Source: Schizochytrium sp. CCTCC M209059
Taxonomy: Eukaryota > Sar > Bigyra > Thraustochytrida > Thraustochytriidae
NCBI GenBank assembly: GCA_000818945.1
Contig: KN805381.1
Location: 539,035-603,034, forward strand
DNA: 64,000 nt
Direction of reading: 5' to 3'
Made by a program: the position numbers and the translations under genes. Each line of letters opens with the position of its first letter. Position 1 is the first letter of the stretch. The notes under the pieces are model-generated. The model searched no databases, was not told the origin of the DNA, and saw only the letters and a program-made list of their open reading frames with translations. Shown piece after piece: positions 1 through 9,758 of the stretch.

Positions 1-825
1 GAGCTCACGCAGCTCCACCTCCCAAAGCCGGAGCCACTTGAAGAGGATGGCACTGCCAATGCCAATGGCAATGCCCAAGAAGGCTGAGCCAAAGAGATTG
101 ATGGCAAATTCGCCCACGGCGCTCAATACAGGGGCCGTAGCGTCTTCATCGAGCGCCTTGTCCTCAAAGAGAACCAGAGTTCTGTAAAGGACGATGGCGA
201 CAGCATCGTTGAGCACGCTCTCGCCAAAGACGAGAATGTGAAGCGCTGGTTTTACACCAATGCTCTGAAACACGCTAATCACTGTAACAGGGTCTGTGGC
301 AGAGATGATGGCCCCAAATACGAGACTTTCGATCCACGTTGTCTGGTACATGGAGCCGGCCGCGGACGAGGATGTGGCATACATGCAAATGCCGACCACA
401 AAGGTGGAGATGATTGTTCCCGCGACAGCGAGAGCGAGAATGACAAAGAAGTTGCCGATAAACATGTCCCTGCGCACCGTGAAGCCCGAGTCAAAGATGA
501 TCGGGGGCAGGAGCACAATAAAGAAGAGATTTTCGTCAAATTCTGTGAGTTTGCCGACGGCCGTGAGGATGCCGCCGTGTTCACTGGCCCTGATGATGGC
601 GCCGATGGCCATACCCAGCAAGAGCAGCAGGCCCGCCTCCGGCACCAGCGACTGGTTCAGCTTGCGCGACAGGTACAGGAGGAGCTGCGACATGAGCAGG
701 GTCGCCATGAACACGACCAAGACGAGGAACTCCACCTCCTCATGCTCCTCCTCGACCTCGACCACGCTCACGTTTCCGGCGCCGGCGCGCATTGCCGCCG
801 CCGCCGCCATCACGTCCGTCGCCAT
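1..825 (-). CDS. Na+/H+ exchanger (CPA1/NHE family), C-terminus outside window
   Basis: Frame starts at the ATG at 823-825 and runs off the left edge after 275 codons, so only the N-terminal part is seen. After a short acidic N-terminus (VEVEEEHEEVEF) come repeated hydrophobic segments. The diagnostic membrane motifs are FFIVLLPPIIFDSGF, ATDPVTV and GESVLNDAVAIVLY. The adjacent Asn-Asp in the last motif is the ion-binding pair of electroneutral Na+(K+)/H+ exchangers. Such proteins exchange Na+ or K+ for H+ across plasma or endosomal membranes. The motif spelling resembles the NHE6/7/8/9 organellar group, but the discriminating C-terminal tail is missing. No intron is needed in the visible part. 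The start is the first ATG after a GC-rich leader; a second in-frame Met lies five codons on. Family assignment is secure; subcellular site is inference. Confidence 0.93.
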   Translation of the reverse strand, partial: MATDVMAAAAAMRAGAGNVSVVEVEEEHEEVEFLVLVVFMATLLMSQLLLYLSRKLNQSLVPEAGLLLLLGMAIGAIIRASEHGGILTAVGKLTEFDENLFFIVLLPPIIFDSGFTVRRDMFIGNFFVILALAVAGTIISTFVVGICMYATSSSAAGSMYQTTWIESLVFGAIISATDPVTVISVFQSIGVKPALHILVFGESVLNDAVAIVLYRTLVLFEDKALDEDATAPVLSAVGEFAINLFGSAFLGIAIGIGSAILFKWLRLWEVELREL

Positions 826-1517
826 GTCCCTTTCTCGCCGAGCCCTGCCTCGCGTCTCCACGCTCGCTGTCTCGACGGGACACTCAACCGTTCAATGATG
901 TAAGACTGCTCTATCGAGTTGAGTCGAGTCGAGTCGAGTCGAGGCTGGCTTCCTGCTTATCTTACGTGGTATACAAGCCCAGGAGTCGACGAGCAGGGAG
1001 ATGTGCACGGAGACGGCGAGCATGCTGACATCGCTGGCCCGATGGGGCGAGATGGGAATGGAGTGCGTGGATAGGGAAGGCCAACGCATTTGCAGAACGA
1101 GATGTATCAGAATCGGATGTGACGGGCAAAGAAAAACGAAGAGCGCGCAAACGCAAACGTGGGGAACGAAATGCGGAAAGTGGCGATTCCAACCAATTTG
1201 CTTGCGTTGGAGAAAGGCAAAAACGAATCGAATTAAAATGGAATGGAATGTGACAAGACAGATGACTGTTGTGATGGTTATATCTAGCAAGAAATCGCAC
1301 CCATTCTCTGCGCCGCACAGAGTATGTAAATGGATTTGCCTTTTGTGCGCGGCGAAGCTGTCGCTCGGCGCTCGAGGTGCTAAGTCGAGCGGGCGTCGCC
1401 GCAGGCGCTGTTGATAATACCGAAGCCGATAAGTGCCAGTCAGTGCATGACTGGCGCGAGGTTCGAAGAAGAAGAAGAAGAGGAAGAAGAAGATGAGGAG
1501 AAAACAATTGGCAACAT
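826..1517. other. Intergenic: NHE promoter side and fumarase 3' side
   Basis: No supported gene. It contains a GAGTC pentanucleotide run near 915-944 just upstream of the exchanger start, and a purine-rich GAA tract at about 1465-1502 beside the fumarase stop. A CCAGTCAGTG sequence lies at 1437-1446. Confidence 0.7.
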
Positions 1518-3590
1518 TTAGCCGAGCCACTCTGAGAAAAAGTCGTTGCCCTTGTCTGTAACGTAATGAAATGTAAACGTGCAAGAATTCGTGAGTTGCA
1601 TGCGTCGAGACGATGCAAGCGAGCGTGAAAAAGTAACGTACCATCAACAATGATAAAGGCAGGAAAGTTCTCGACGCGAATCTTGTGCACGGCCTCCATG
1701 CCAAGCTCGTGCATGTCGATAACCTCAACACTCTTGATGGCATCCTTGGCAAGAATAGCGGCGGGACCACCAATCGAGCCAAGGTAGAAGCCACCATGCT
1801 TCTTGCAGGCGTCCGTGACCATCTTGGAACGGTTGCCCTTTGCAAGCATGATCATGGAGCCACCGTTGGCCTGGAACTGGTTCGTGTACGGGTCCATGCG
1901 TCCAGCAGCTGTGACAAATTGTTGCAAAAGCAAACATGTTAGTATTGAGATTGTTCGAACGGAGAAAAGGAAAGGCAACAGAAACAAGCGTCCGAGAAAA
2001 AAAAGGAGGTTCTCGAGGCGAAAACAAGTCAAAGGAAGCGGAAAACGTACTGGTGGGACCAAAGCTGCCACTGGCGTAGCCGTCCGGGGTCTTGGCAGGA
2101 CCGGCGTAGTACACTGGGTGCTTGAGCATGTACTCGGGCATGCCCTCGCCGTTCTCAATACGCTCCTTGATCTTAGCGTGCGCAATATCACGCGCCACGA
2201 TCAGCGTACCAGTGAGGTTGAGGCGAGTCTTGATCGGATACTGAGTAAGTTCCGCAAGAACCTCAGCCATGGGGCGGTCGAGGTTGATGTCAACGGTGTT
2301 CGCGTCTTCCAAATGCTGGTCCGTGACGTCCGGGAGGAACTGCGAAGGGTTAGTCTCGAGGCGCTCGAGGAAGACACCGTCCTTGGTGATCTTGGCCTTG
2401 GCCTGGCGATCCGCAGAGCACGAAACACCGAGACCGACGGGGCACGAGGCGCCGTGGCGCGGAAGACGGATGACGCGGAAGTCATGGCAAAAGTACTTGC
2501 CGCCGACCTGGGCGCCAATGCCGAGGTTGCGCGTGATCTCGAGGATCTGCTGCTCCATCTCAATGTCGCGGAAAGCACGGCCGAGCTCGTTACCCGTGGT
2601 GGGCAAGTCATCGTAGTAAAGGGCGGAGGCGAGCTTGACGGTCTTGAGGTTCTGCTCCGCAGAGAGACCGCCAATGACGAGAGCGCCCTTGTAAGGCGGG
2701 CAGGCGGCCGTGCCGAGCTGAAGCAAAGAGGCCTTGACAAAGTCCATCATGGATTTGGGGTTGAGAAGAGCCTTGGTCTGCTGGTACAGAAAGGTCTTGT
2801 TCGCCGAGCCACCGCCCTTGGCCATAAAGTGAAAGTGGTACTCGTTACCCTTGGTGGCAAAGAGGTCGAACTGCGCCGGAAGGTTGCACGCGGTGTTCTT
2901 CTCCGTGTACATGTCAAGGGGCGCGACCTGGCTGTAACGCAGGTTGCTGAGCGTGTAAGTGTCGTAGACGCCGTGCGAGAGCGCCTTTTCGTCCTCGCCG
3001 TCCGTGAAGACGTGCTGGCCGCGCTTTCCCATGATGATGGCCGTACCCGTGTCCTGGCAGCTAGGAAGGACCATCTCGGCAGCCACGACAGCGTTCTTGA
3101 GCAGCTGGAGGGCGACAAAGCGGTCGTTGTCCGAGGCCTCTGGGTCGTCGAGGATCTTGCGCAAATGCCCGAGGTGCGTGGGGCGCAGCAGGTGAGAGAT
3201 GTCGTGAAGGGCCGCGGCCGCCAGCTTGCGGAGGGCCTCGGGTTCTACTTTGAGGCACTCCTCGCCGCTGGGGAGGGTGAAGGTGCTCACGTGCTCGCTG
3301 GCGTCGTCAAGCCTGTAATACGGTGTGTCGACCGGGTTGGCGTGCTCAAAGAGCTCCTGGTACTGGAAGGGCACCGGGGCCTTGGCCTTCATCTTTTGCT
3401 GCGGAACGGCATGGCGGCCCGAGTGGTTCTTGATGACGACGCCCTCGAAGGCGCCCTCGCCCGAGGCCGAGGACGACGAGGACGCAAAGGCCCTCGTCGC
3501 CGAGCCGAGCTTCGTGTTCGCGCTGCGCGAGGCCGCGGCCACTGGTCGTGCCTGACGCAGCAGGCGGTGCCAGGGAGACACCTTCATCAT
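1518..3590 (-). CDS. Class I (Fe-S) fumarate hydratase, mitochondrial, three exons
   Basis: Joined exons 3590-2051, 1908-1642 and 1555-1518 give 614 residues. Fumarase hydrates fumarate to L-malate in the TCA cycle. The class I family motifs SCQDTGTAIIMGKRG, GGGSANK, CPPYKGALVIGG and VGLGVSCSADRQAKAK are present, including candidate cysteine ligands of the 4Fe-4S cluster. Splicing is decided by the protein: joining exon 1 to 2 restores GPTTAGRMDPYT, a conserved class I motif, and joining exon 2 to 3 restores IVDDKGNDFFSEWLG then TAA. The N-terminus (about 40 residues, R/A/S-rich without acids, starting MMKVSPWHRLLRQA) looks like a mitochondrial presequence. Two ATGs are adjacent at 3585-3590. 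Classical animal mitochondrial fumarase is class II, so the oxygen-sensitive class is noteworthy though common in protists. Confidence 0.95.
1556..1641 (-). other. Intron 2 of fumarase gene (86 bp)
   Basis: On the minus strand it begins GTACGTTAC and ends GTTACAG. Removal restores the conserved C-terminal DDKGNDFF of class I fumarases. Confidence 0.93.
1909..2050 (-). other. Intron 1 of fumarase gene (142 bp)
   Basis: On the minus strand it begins GTACGTTTTCC and ends TTGTCACAG. Removal restores GPTTAGRMD in frame. Both fumarase introns use the donor GTACGT. Confidence 0.93.
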
Positions 3591-4401
3591 GCTGCTCCTC
3601 GCTGCCTCGCTCGCTGGCTAGCTAGCTCGCTCGCTCGCTCGCTCGAAGGCCGAAGCGCGCAGACCAAGCTCCCGCCTCGCAGCCGGTCGTGCCGAGCGCG
3701 CGCGCGAGAGAGCGTCTCTCGCGGGCTCTGCTGCTCAGAGCGCGTCGTAGGTCTCGCCCGGTATCGAGGTCTGCCGCGCACATTCGCGGGTCCAGACTCG
3801 CGGTTGGCCGTGCGGCCCGCACCGGACCCGGAGCTTCGTCGGCGGTCCGGCCGGGCCGCAGAGCAGCGAGGCCGTGGGCAAATGTCCCCGGGTCCGGTGC
3901 GCTCCTCGCGCAGTTGCCGCGACAGCGCCGCGCGGAGGGGGGCAGTCTGGGAGACTCGCGGCGCCGCCCAAAGACACCAAAAAGCTGCTGATTACCGGGA
4001 CTTCTACCAGCTTGTCGCCTCTGCAGTTTGGCTGGCTGGCTGGCGAGGCGCTGCGCTGCTGCTCAGGCTGCTCCGCCATGCAGAGCTCTGCCGCCAGCAG
4101 CGTCCGGGCCGGCGCCGACAGCGCTCGCGGAAAAAAAAAAAGGTTTCGAGCATTTAATGCGCGTCGTCGCGGAAGACTCTCGCGGGTGGGCGCCTCGTGA
4201 CGGGCTGCAGCGGCGGTAGCACGACGAGGAGTATTGGAACTTTGAGAATGTATGGAATGCCGGGAAGATTGGTAAGAAGGTCTGGAACGGGTGGAAGGTT
4301 TGGAAGAAACGAGGTGGCAAGGGGCACGCGGCATGCGTGGGTGTAGGTAGGCCTAGGAGCAGTACATGCAGTACAAGCAGTACAAGCAGTAGAAGCAGCA
4401 C

Positions 4402-4443
<42 letters not shown>

Positions 4444-4994
4444 ACCTTCTCGCAGACAAAGGAACAGGCAGGGAGAGGAGAGGGCGGCCCGCACGGACGC
4501 ACGCAGGCGCACGCAGGCGCGAAGGCGCGACAACACGGAAGAGCGCAGACCGGATCGACAGGTTTGTTGAACGAGCACGCGACTCTGGATAGGTTGGAGT
4601 GGAACGCCGGGTCTGCTCGTCTGCTGTCTCTCTGCGGACGTGGGTATAGTATAGTATACTTGCCAGCCTGCCAGCCTGCCAGCTTGGGCCTGTTCTGCTG
4701 CGTGCGGACGGACAGTCGAGGCCAGCGTGGCGCACGCTCTTCGCTCTTCGATCTGCTTGGCGCTTTCCAACGTGGGAGAGAGGTCTCAGACGTCTGTCAG
4801 GTCACAATCAATCAATCAATCAATCAATTCATCAATCCGTCATCATCTTGTCTCTCTACGTTGGAAACCGTCTCTCTCCCGGCAACAAACAGCGAAGATT
4901 ATAAACATCACTTCGCTCCGGCGCCAAACCAAACAGGTGATAGCAGTGCTCGGCGCGTAGTGCTCGAGGCCAAGTTTTTATACCAGCAGAAATC
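3591..4994. other. Divergent promoter region, fumarase / nucleotide-sugar transporter
   Basis: About 1.4 kb between two genes transcribed away from each other. No supported gene; open frames here are low-complexity. It holds GCTC repeats next to the fumarase ATG (about 3604-3645), an AGC-rich tract ending in pure CAG repeats (4358-4441), tandem CCAGCCTG near 4660-4685 and an AATC run (about 4803-4838). Confidence 0.65.
4358..4441. repeat. AGC/CAG trinucleotide tract
   Basis: Imperfect AGC-containing units pass into about 12 uninterrupted CAG units from about 4403. It is not in a convincing reading frame, so it is treated as a promoter/UTR microsatellite. Confidence 0.85.
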
Positions 4995-6200
4995 ATGACG
5001 GAGGAAACGAGGTCAGCGCGACAGGACCCGATGCGTAGTCGGAGCTCCTCCAGCGTGACCGAGGCCGGCTTTGGAGAGGCAGAGCTGGATAACCTCATGG
5101 ATGGTCTCATCGGACCCCAAAATTCGAAAAAAGACAGCGCTCCTCGCTCCAAGGGTCTCGCCGCAGGGCTAGAGCGTCTCAAGATGCTCTGTGGCACAGC
5201 CGTGCTGAGTTGTCTGATCTACAGCACGTTCTCAATTGGCATGACGCTCGTCAACAAGGTCATTCTTACATCTTACCACTTTCACCATCACATGGTGCTC
5301 CTTTTGTACCAGAATGCCATGAGCGTGCTCTTATTACAATTTGCGCGCTGGATGGGCTGGGTCCAATTTGCCTCGCTACAGACGCGCCAACTCATCGCCT
5401 GGATCCCGCTGAATTTCCTCTTTGTAGGCATGCTTCTCACCTCGTTTTTCAGCCTCAACCTTCTCTCCGTGCCCATGGCCACCATCTTCAAGAACTCCAC
5501 AAATATTCTCATTACCATGGGCGATTATTTCTTCTACGGACGCCGCGTTTCGCAAGGCATTGCAGGCAGCCTCGGGCTCATGTTTGTAGGTGCCGTGCTG
5601 GCCGGTCGCAGCGACCTTGAGTTCAACACACTGGGTTACTTTTGGGCAGCTTGCAACTGCGTAATCACAGCAGCCTACGTTCTCTACATGCCACGCGCAA
5701 TGGCGGAGTCTAAACTCAACGCCTTTGGCCGCGTTTACTACAACAATCTCCTCTCTCTTCCACTCGTCGTCGTCACGGACTTTGTGGTCACCAGCGACAT
5801 CCAGAGCATGTTTCAGAGCTTTGCGTCATCTTCCTCGTCCGAAATCACGAGTGAGACAGACTATGGCTTCCTTGCGACTCTTCTGGTGAGCGGCTGCATT
5901 GGCTTCTTCCTCAGCCTTTCTTCCTTTCAGTGCGTGCAATCGACCTCACCCACCACGTATGCCATGGTCGGTGCCATGAACAAGATCCCTCTGGCCATCA
6001 TTGGCATCATCATGTTCAACACGCAGCTCAACTCCCAGTCTGTCATCTTCATTTCCATCTCGCTTGCCGCGGGAACATTGTACGCGTATTCCAAGTCCAA
6101 GCTCGGCACGCCTCCTGCCTCGTCAACACCGCATGCATCTGCAGCAACGTCGAAAATGGCCTCCCTCCAGCCCAGGGCTGTCAAGCTTGCGGCGAGCTAG
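4995..6200 (+). CDS. GDP-mannose-type nucleotide-sugar transporter (Vrg4/GONST-like)
   Basis: Single exon, 401 residues, about ten hydrophobic segments after a 60-residue Ser-rich cytosolic N-terminus. It belongs to the drug/metabolite transporter superfamily. Key features are FKNSTNILITMGDYFFYG in the middle and GAMNKIPLAI near the C-terminus, which corresponds to the GALNK nucleotide-binding motif of yeast Vrg4 and plant GONST1 GDP-mannose transporters. Such carriers sit in the Golgi and exchange GDP-mannose for GMP to feed mannosylation. The Leu to Met change in GALNK is conservative. Start is the first ATG in frame, immediately after an AT-richer leader. Substrate is inferred from the motif and is less certain than the family. 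Confidence 0.88.
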   Translation: MTEETRSARQDPMRSRSSSSVTEAGFGEAELDNLMDGLIGPQNSKKDSAPRSKGLAAGLERLKMLCGTAVLSCLIYSTFSIGMTLVNKVILTSYHFHHHMVLLLYQNAMSVLLLQFARWMGWVQFASLQTRQLIAWIPLNFLFVGMLLTSFFSLNLLSVPMATIFKNSTNILITMGDYFFYGRRVSQGIAGSLGLMFVGAVLAGRSDLEFNTLGYFWAACNCVITAAYVLYMPRAMAESKLNAFGRVYYNNLLSLPLVVVTDFVVTSDIQSMFQSFASSSSSEITSETDYGFLATLLVSGCIGFFLSLSSFQCVQSTSPTTYAMVGAMNKIPLAIIGIIMFNTQLNSQSVIFISISLAAGTLYAYSKSKLGTPPASSTPHASAATSKMASLQPRAVKLAAS

Positions 6201-6879
6201 AAGATCTATCAAACACAGCTGTGCCCTCTCCTCTCTTTTTGCTTCTTCGTGCGGGCAGCGCCGCAAACGGTAGTGACAAGAATGAGCTTCACCACGCACA
6301 CACTCTAGAGAATCCAAACAAAATGACGGTCTCAATTCCAGGACTAGAGCCCACGGAGACTGTGAGATCCATCGACTCTGTCTCGATTCAGGACTGTCAA
6401 GACAGTGTGAGCGGAAAAGGGGCAAAGTCGAGTTGGCGCGATTCATTTGGCGCAGCCAAAGCTGGACGGGACGCTGCGATGAAAATTTTCCAATTCACAT
6501 TGTGCCGAAAGCTCCACAAGTGCGATGAGATGATATCTTCATATCCCCAAACGGAAAGAATCGCTTACCAGCCCAGCCACGCATCTTGTGTGTCTACGGA
6601 GGTAGGTGGACGAGCTAGCGAGATAGCTTTGTGACAAAAATAATTCTCGTGAATCCCAGTGATTGATCGACATTCCATGACCATCGAAAGCAAGACCATG
6701 ATAATTCTTTGATTTGAAAGAGGCAAGTAGGCCAAGGAGCTAATCATGAAAAAGCAAAATGTAAGGCTCACCATCTTTCATCATTTTTCCTTGAAAGGTA
6801 AAAGAAGGCAGGAAGGCACGAGTCATTCGCCAGCTACTAGGCATTCGAAATCTTGAGACCAATGAGACAAGTGCGCTAA
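6201..6879. other. Convergent intergenic region with a coding-like stretch
   Basis: Lies between the 3' end of the transporter and the 3' end of the Ppx-like gene. The only coding-looking part is 6323-6634 (listed separately). The remaining 245 bases are AT-richer and show no convincing gene. Confidence 0.6.
6323..6634 (+). CDS. Possible small protein or orphan exon (weak PEX11-like N-terminus)
   Basis: ATG at 6323 opens a 103-residue frame ending IAL-stop. Composition looks protein-like rather than repetitive: MTVSIPGLEPTETV, then SWRDSFGAAKAGRDAAMK and IFQFTLCRKLHKCDEM. The AGRDAAMKIFQF stretch faintly recalls the GRDK motif at the start of PEX11 peroxisomal membrane proteins. A GAG/GTAGGT splice-donor-like site occurs near 6600, but only about 280 bases remain before the opposing gene ends, too little for the rest of a PEX11. 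It may be a truncated gene, a first exon with an unseen partner, or chance. Confidence 0.3.
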   Translation: MTVSIPGLEPTETVRSIDSVSIQDCQDSVSGKGAKSSWRDSFGAAKAGRDAAMKIFQFTLCRKLHKCDEMISSYPQTERIAYQPSHASCVSTEVGGRASEIAL

Positions 6880-7905
6880 TTATGCCGCTGCAGCCTGCGA
6901 AAGCAAGACGCCAAGACAAGATCCCGTGGATGGACAATACTCAAAGGCCTTCACGTTGAAGATCTCCATTACCGTGGACACAAGCACAAGCTTTGAAACC
7001 ACCATGCTTGGCTGCAGCGCACGCGTATAGCCAAGCCCAATGAGCGCCTCGTCGTCGAGGTTAAGATGTCGGCCAATGGCAGCGTCGAGCGCTTCTCGAT
7101 GCACCACATGAGGCGCAGCGTCGCTTCCAATCGCCAAGCGAGCAATGTTAAACGCACAGGTATCGCCTCCGATGGCCACCACACGAGAGGTCTCGCTCCC
7201 AATGGGGCAGTCGCCCTTGTCGAGAGGTTCGAGAGTTTTGCGAATAAAGTCTCGCAGACCATCAACATGCGAGGCCTGGACCGGGTTTGGCGAGACTGCC
7301 GAGGAGAATTCGCGGCCTTGCAAACGGACCAGTGCAGCCGTGACAGTTGAAGTGCCCATGGGGCCCTTGAAGAGTTGGCTGCCCTGGTTCCACGACAATT
7401 GAAAGGAACCCCCGCCGCTGTCCCAGCACACGAGATCTTTGGCGGCTTCCTCGGACGGAGACATGCCTGTCACTGCACATGCAGTCGCCCAGCCTAGCTT
7501 GCCCTCCTCGGCCTGCGAGATGAGTCGAACATTAATATCGTCTTGTTCCCGTAGGGCATCAAGAAAGGCTGGCCCATCCTTGGCGAGACGAAAGACAGCC
7601 GTGCCGACGCCTTCAAGATTCGGGGCGCCAAGATCCAGGGCCGCCTTCTTGTACTCTTGTAGTGCGTCGCGGCACTCTTGCAGGGCAACAGCGCCAATTT
7701 CACCTTCTCCCGCTGTCGTCGCGGTTTCCCTCCCTTCGGCTTTGGACGTCGAAGACTCGAGCGCGTGCGCGAGGAGCACCTCGGTTTCGCGCTGCATCAA
7801 GACCTCATCGATCGCGAAGCCGCCAGCCTTTTGCGCCAATCGAGCCACCACGAGCTTGGTCGACCCGCTGCCCACGTCCACCGCTGCGCGCACTGCGCCC
7901 TGCAT
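6880..7905 (-). CDS. Ppx/GppA-family phosphatase (exopolyphosphatase-like)
   Basis: Single exon, 341 residues. It has the ASKHA ATPase-fold signatures of Ppx/GppA enzymes: AAVDVGSGSTKLVVARL at residues 8-22 (phosphate 1 loop), SQAEEGKLGW near residue 130 holding the acidic catalytic position, DSGGGSFQLSW near 162-172 (phosphate 2 loop) and VVAIGGDTCAFN near 242. Family members hydrolyse inorganic polyphosphate or pppGpp. In a eukaryote lacking ppGpp signalling, polyphosphate or a related phosphoanhydride is the likelier substrate. The protein is the length of the short bacterial-type core without the C-terminal HD-like domain. A VTC1 homologue, part of the polyphosphate-making machinery, lies 43 kb away; a functional link is plausible but not shown by adjacency. 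Confidence 0.87.
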   Translation of the reverse strand: MQGAVRAAVDVGSGSTKLVVARLAQKAGGFAIDEVLMQRETEVLLAHALESSTSKAEGRETATTAGEGEIGAVALQECRDALQEYKKAALDLGAPNLEGVGTAVFRLAKDGPAFLDALREQDDINVRLISQAEEGKLGWATACAVTGMSPSEEAAKDLVCWDSGGGSFQLSWNQGSQLFKGPMGTSTVTAALVRLQGREFSSAVSPNPVQASHVDGLRDFIRKTLEPLDKGDCPIGSETSRVVAIGGDTCAFNIARLAIGSDAAPHVVHREALDAAIGRHLNLDDEALIGLGYTRALQPSMVVSKLVLVSTVMEIFNVKAFEYCPSTGSCLGVLLSQAAAA

Positions 7906-8300
7906 CCTCGCAAGCCTGCACGTCTCGGTTCGCGTTCGAAGATTGCGCAGTCATTTTAGTCAGTCAGTGATCATCATCATCATCCATAAGACCTGACAAC
8001 TGTGGAGAGGACGGCATACCAGGTCTACTACTTTTTTTCAAGCCAAGCGGGGCAAAAGGTCCTGTTATAGCAGGTCAACGTACCACGTAGACTAAGCGCT
8101 CCAGAGAACAGAAAATAGGAAAGGAAGCAGTAGAGGAAAAGGCAAGTGCGGCGTCGGTGGTGGTGCTTGCAAGTCCATCACATGAGATCGTAAACACCCT
8201 GGTTGCGAATCGAACACCTTGCGAAAAGGAGAGAAAAATTAACATATTTTTACGCACAAATATGCACGTCTACAGATCCCGACCTTGGGTCTCGCAATGC
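7906..8300. other. Intergenic, Ppx-like promoter side
   Basis: No gene seen. Just upstream of the Ppx-like ATG lies AGTCAGTCAGTGA (7958-7970) followed by ATCATC repeats; the first may be a core-promoter element because related ACTGACTG strings recur in non-coding DNA of this window. Confidence 0.5.
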
Positions 8301-9758
8301 CTACACCATCTGGGCCTCATAACCGGCGGTAATCTCGTCGCGCGAGGACCCATCGAGGTTGAAATGGTAAGGAGAAAAGAACGCAGAAGCAGCCCCAACA
8401 AGAATGCCAGCATTTCCTGCCTTTGTCATGCTCACATCAGCACCTTGCCACCGGACCAAAAAGAACCTTACGACCGTGGAGCGGTCAATGACCTGTTCAG
8501 CACGGAAGATGCCGTACATGATCTTGGAGGGGTCGAGCTCGTCAAGGAGCTCATCCATACCGCCCGTTCCGGAATTAGAGAAGTCGAGCTTGAGATCGTG
8601 ATTCTGACCAATCAACTCCGCAATGACCCAGTTCGTCTCCGTTGCATCGTTGCGCACATCAGCGATTGCTTCGCTGAGCTCCTCTTTGTTGGTGAACTCG
8701 AGCGACAATTTGCCCTTGTTCGCGCCACCGAGAAAACTGCGCGCAAAAAAGGACTTTCGCTTCTCCTGCTTGCGCTCCGTGACGTGGGATCTGGTTCCGG
8801 ACTTGCTCGCAATTTTTTCGAGCGCAATTTCCTCCGTAAGTTCCTCTGGTTCCGAAATGTGGAAATCCTCGTGGAACGGACGGAAAAGAGGCGTGATCGC
8901 GCCCTTGTGGGTGGCGATCATAGCCTTGGCCATTGGCGGGACGTAGTCGGGGGTGTGCACGACAAAGCAGAATCGCGTCGCGCTAATTTTGTCAATCTGC
9001 TCCTGCACACGAAAGAGTCCGTACGAGACTTGGGTCTCGTTGGTGTGCGAAAGCATCTCGCTCACGTCGCCTTCACCCTTGCTATTGAACGAAAGGGTAT
9101 CCTTGTTGACATAGGTGGCTAGGCACCAGCGAATGGGTGATGCGTCATCGCGGACCTCGGCAAGGGCGGCTGCGAGCTCCTGATCGGCGCCCTCGGTCCA
9201 CTTAATATTGGCACCTTTGATGACCTTGAACTCGTTGCGCGAGTCGGGCTTGACAACCTCGCGCGTCTTGTTCCAGCCGACCTTGTTTCCGCCAAGGTAC
9301 ATGGTGATGGACTTGCGCGTCGTCACGCGATCGGCGGTCTGCGTGATCTTGGCGAGCATATCGTGAATGATTTCGTCTGAGATTTCGTCCTCGTCGTTGA
9401 TATCCATGTCGGTGTGGTAGCTCGAAAAGAGCTTCTTGACTTGGCCATCGTAGCGCCCGATCTTCATCTTGCGCTTGAGGGGGATCGCGTCTGGCCGCCA
9501 CAGCACAAAGATGAATTTGGTCGTGTCGGCGGCCACCTGGCCCACTTTTTCCACCATAAATTGGCATCTCAGGAGACCGTACGCAACATCGGAGCTGGGC
9601 AGGGCCGCCTTGAGCCCCGCGACGCCCTCACTCCCGCACGCGATCACCTTGAGCGTGTCGTCGTCCTCGTACCCGGCCAGCAGGAAGTCCTCAGGCGCCG
9701 CGTCGCTCCGCACGCTCGCCAACGCCTCGGTCACGTCCTCCGGCACATTCAGCGCCAT
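8301..9758 (-). CDS. Protein with three tandem ADF/cofilin-homology (coactosin-like) domains
   Basis: Single exon, 485 residues, made almost wholly of three diverged copies of one domain: about residues 5-145, 178-330 and 350-480. Each copy has the same landmarks: an A-x-x-x-V-R-x-D-A helix start (ASVRSDAAPEDF, AEVRDDASPIRW, ADVRNDATETNW), a YGLFR/YGIFR/YGLLR strand, a VxRFxFVxW-type strand (ATRFCFVVHTPDY, VVRFFLVRWQGAD, TKFIFVLWRPDA) and a final FxPxHxD/N turn (FSSYHTDMDI, FRPFHEDFHI, FSPYHFNLDG). This is the ADF-H fold in its coactosin form, which binds F-actin. A short basic linker (TERKQEKRKSF) precedes copy 3. Coactosins normally have one domain and twinfilin two, so three is unusual. 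Role in actin filament bundling or side-binding is inference. Confidence 0.85.
   Translation of the reverse strand: MALNVPEDVTEALASVRSDAAPEDFLLAGYEDDDTLKVIACGSEGVAGLKAALPSSDVAYGLLRCQFMVEKVGQVAADTTKFIFVLWRPDAIPLKRKMKIGRYDGQVKKLFSSYHTDMDINDEDEISDEIIHDMLAKITQTADRVTTRKSITMYLGGNKVGWNKTREVVKPDSRNEFKVIKGANIKWTEGADQELAAALAEVRDDASPIRWCLATYVNKDTLSFNSKGEGDVSEMLSHTNETQVSYGLFRVQEQIDKISATRFCFVVHTPDYVPPMAKAMIATHKGAITPLFRPFHEDFHISEPEELTEEIALEKIASKSGTRSHVTERKQEKRKSFFARSFLGGANKGKLSLEFTNKEELSEAIADVRNDATETNWVIAELIGQNHDLKLDFSNSGTGGMDELLDELDPSKIMYGIFRAEQVIDRSTVVRFFLVRWQGADVSMTKAGNAGILVGAASAFFSPYHFNLDGSSRDEITAGYEAQMV

Noticed and set aside
1803..4157. 784-codon + strand open frame antisense to fumarase
   Set aside because: It overlaps the well-supported fumarase on the other strand, is Arg/Val/Leu-rich and has no recognisable motif. 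A GC-rich wobble shadow.
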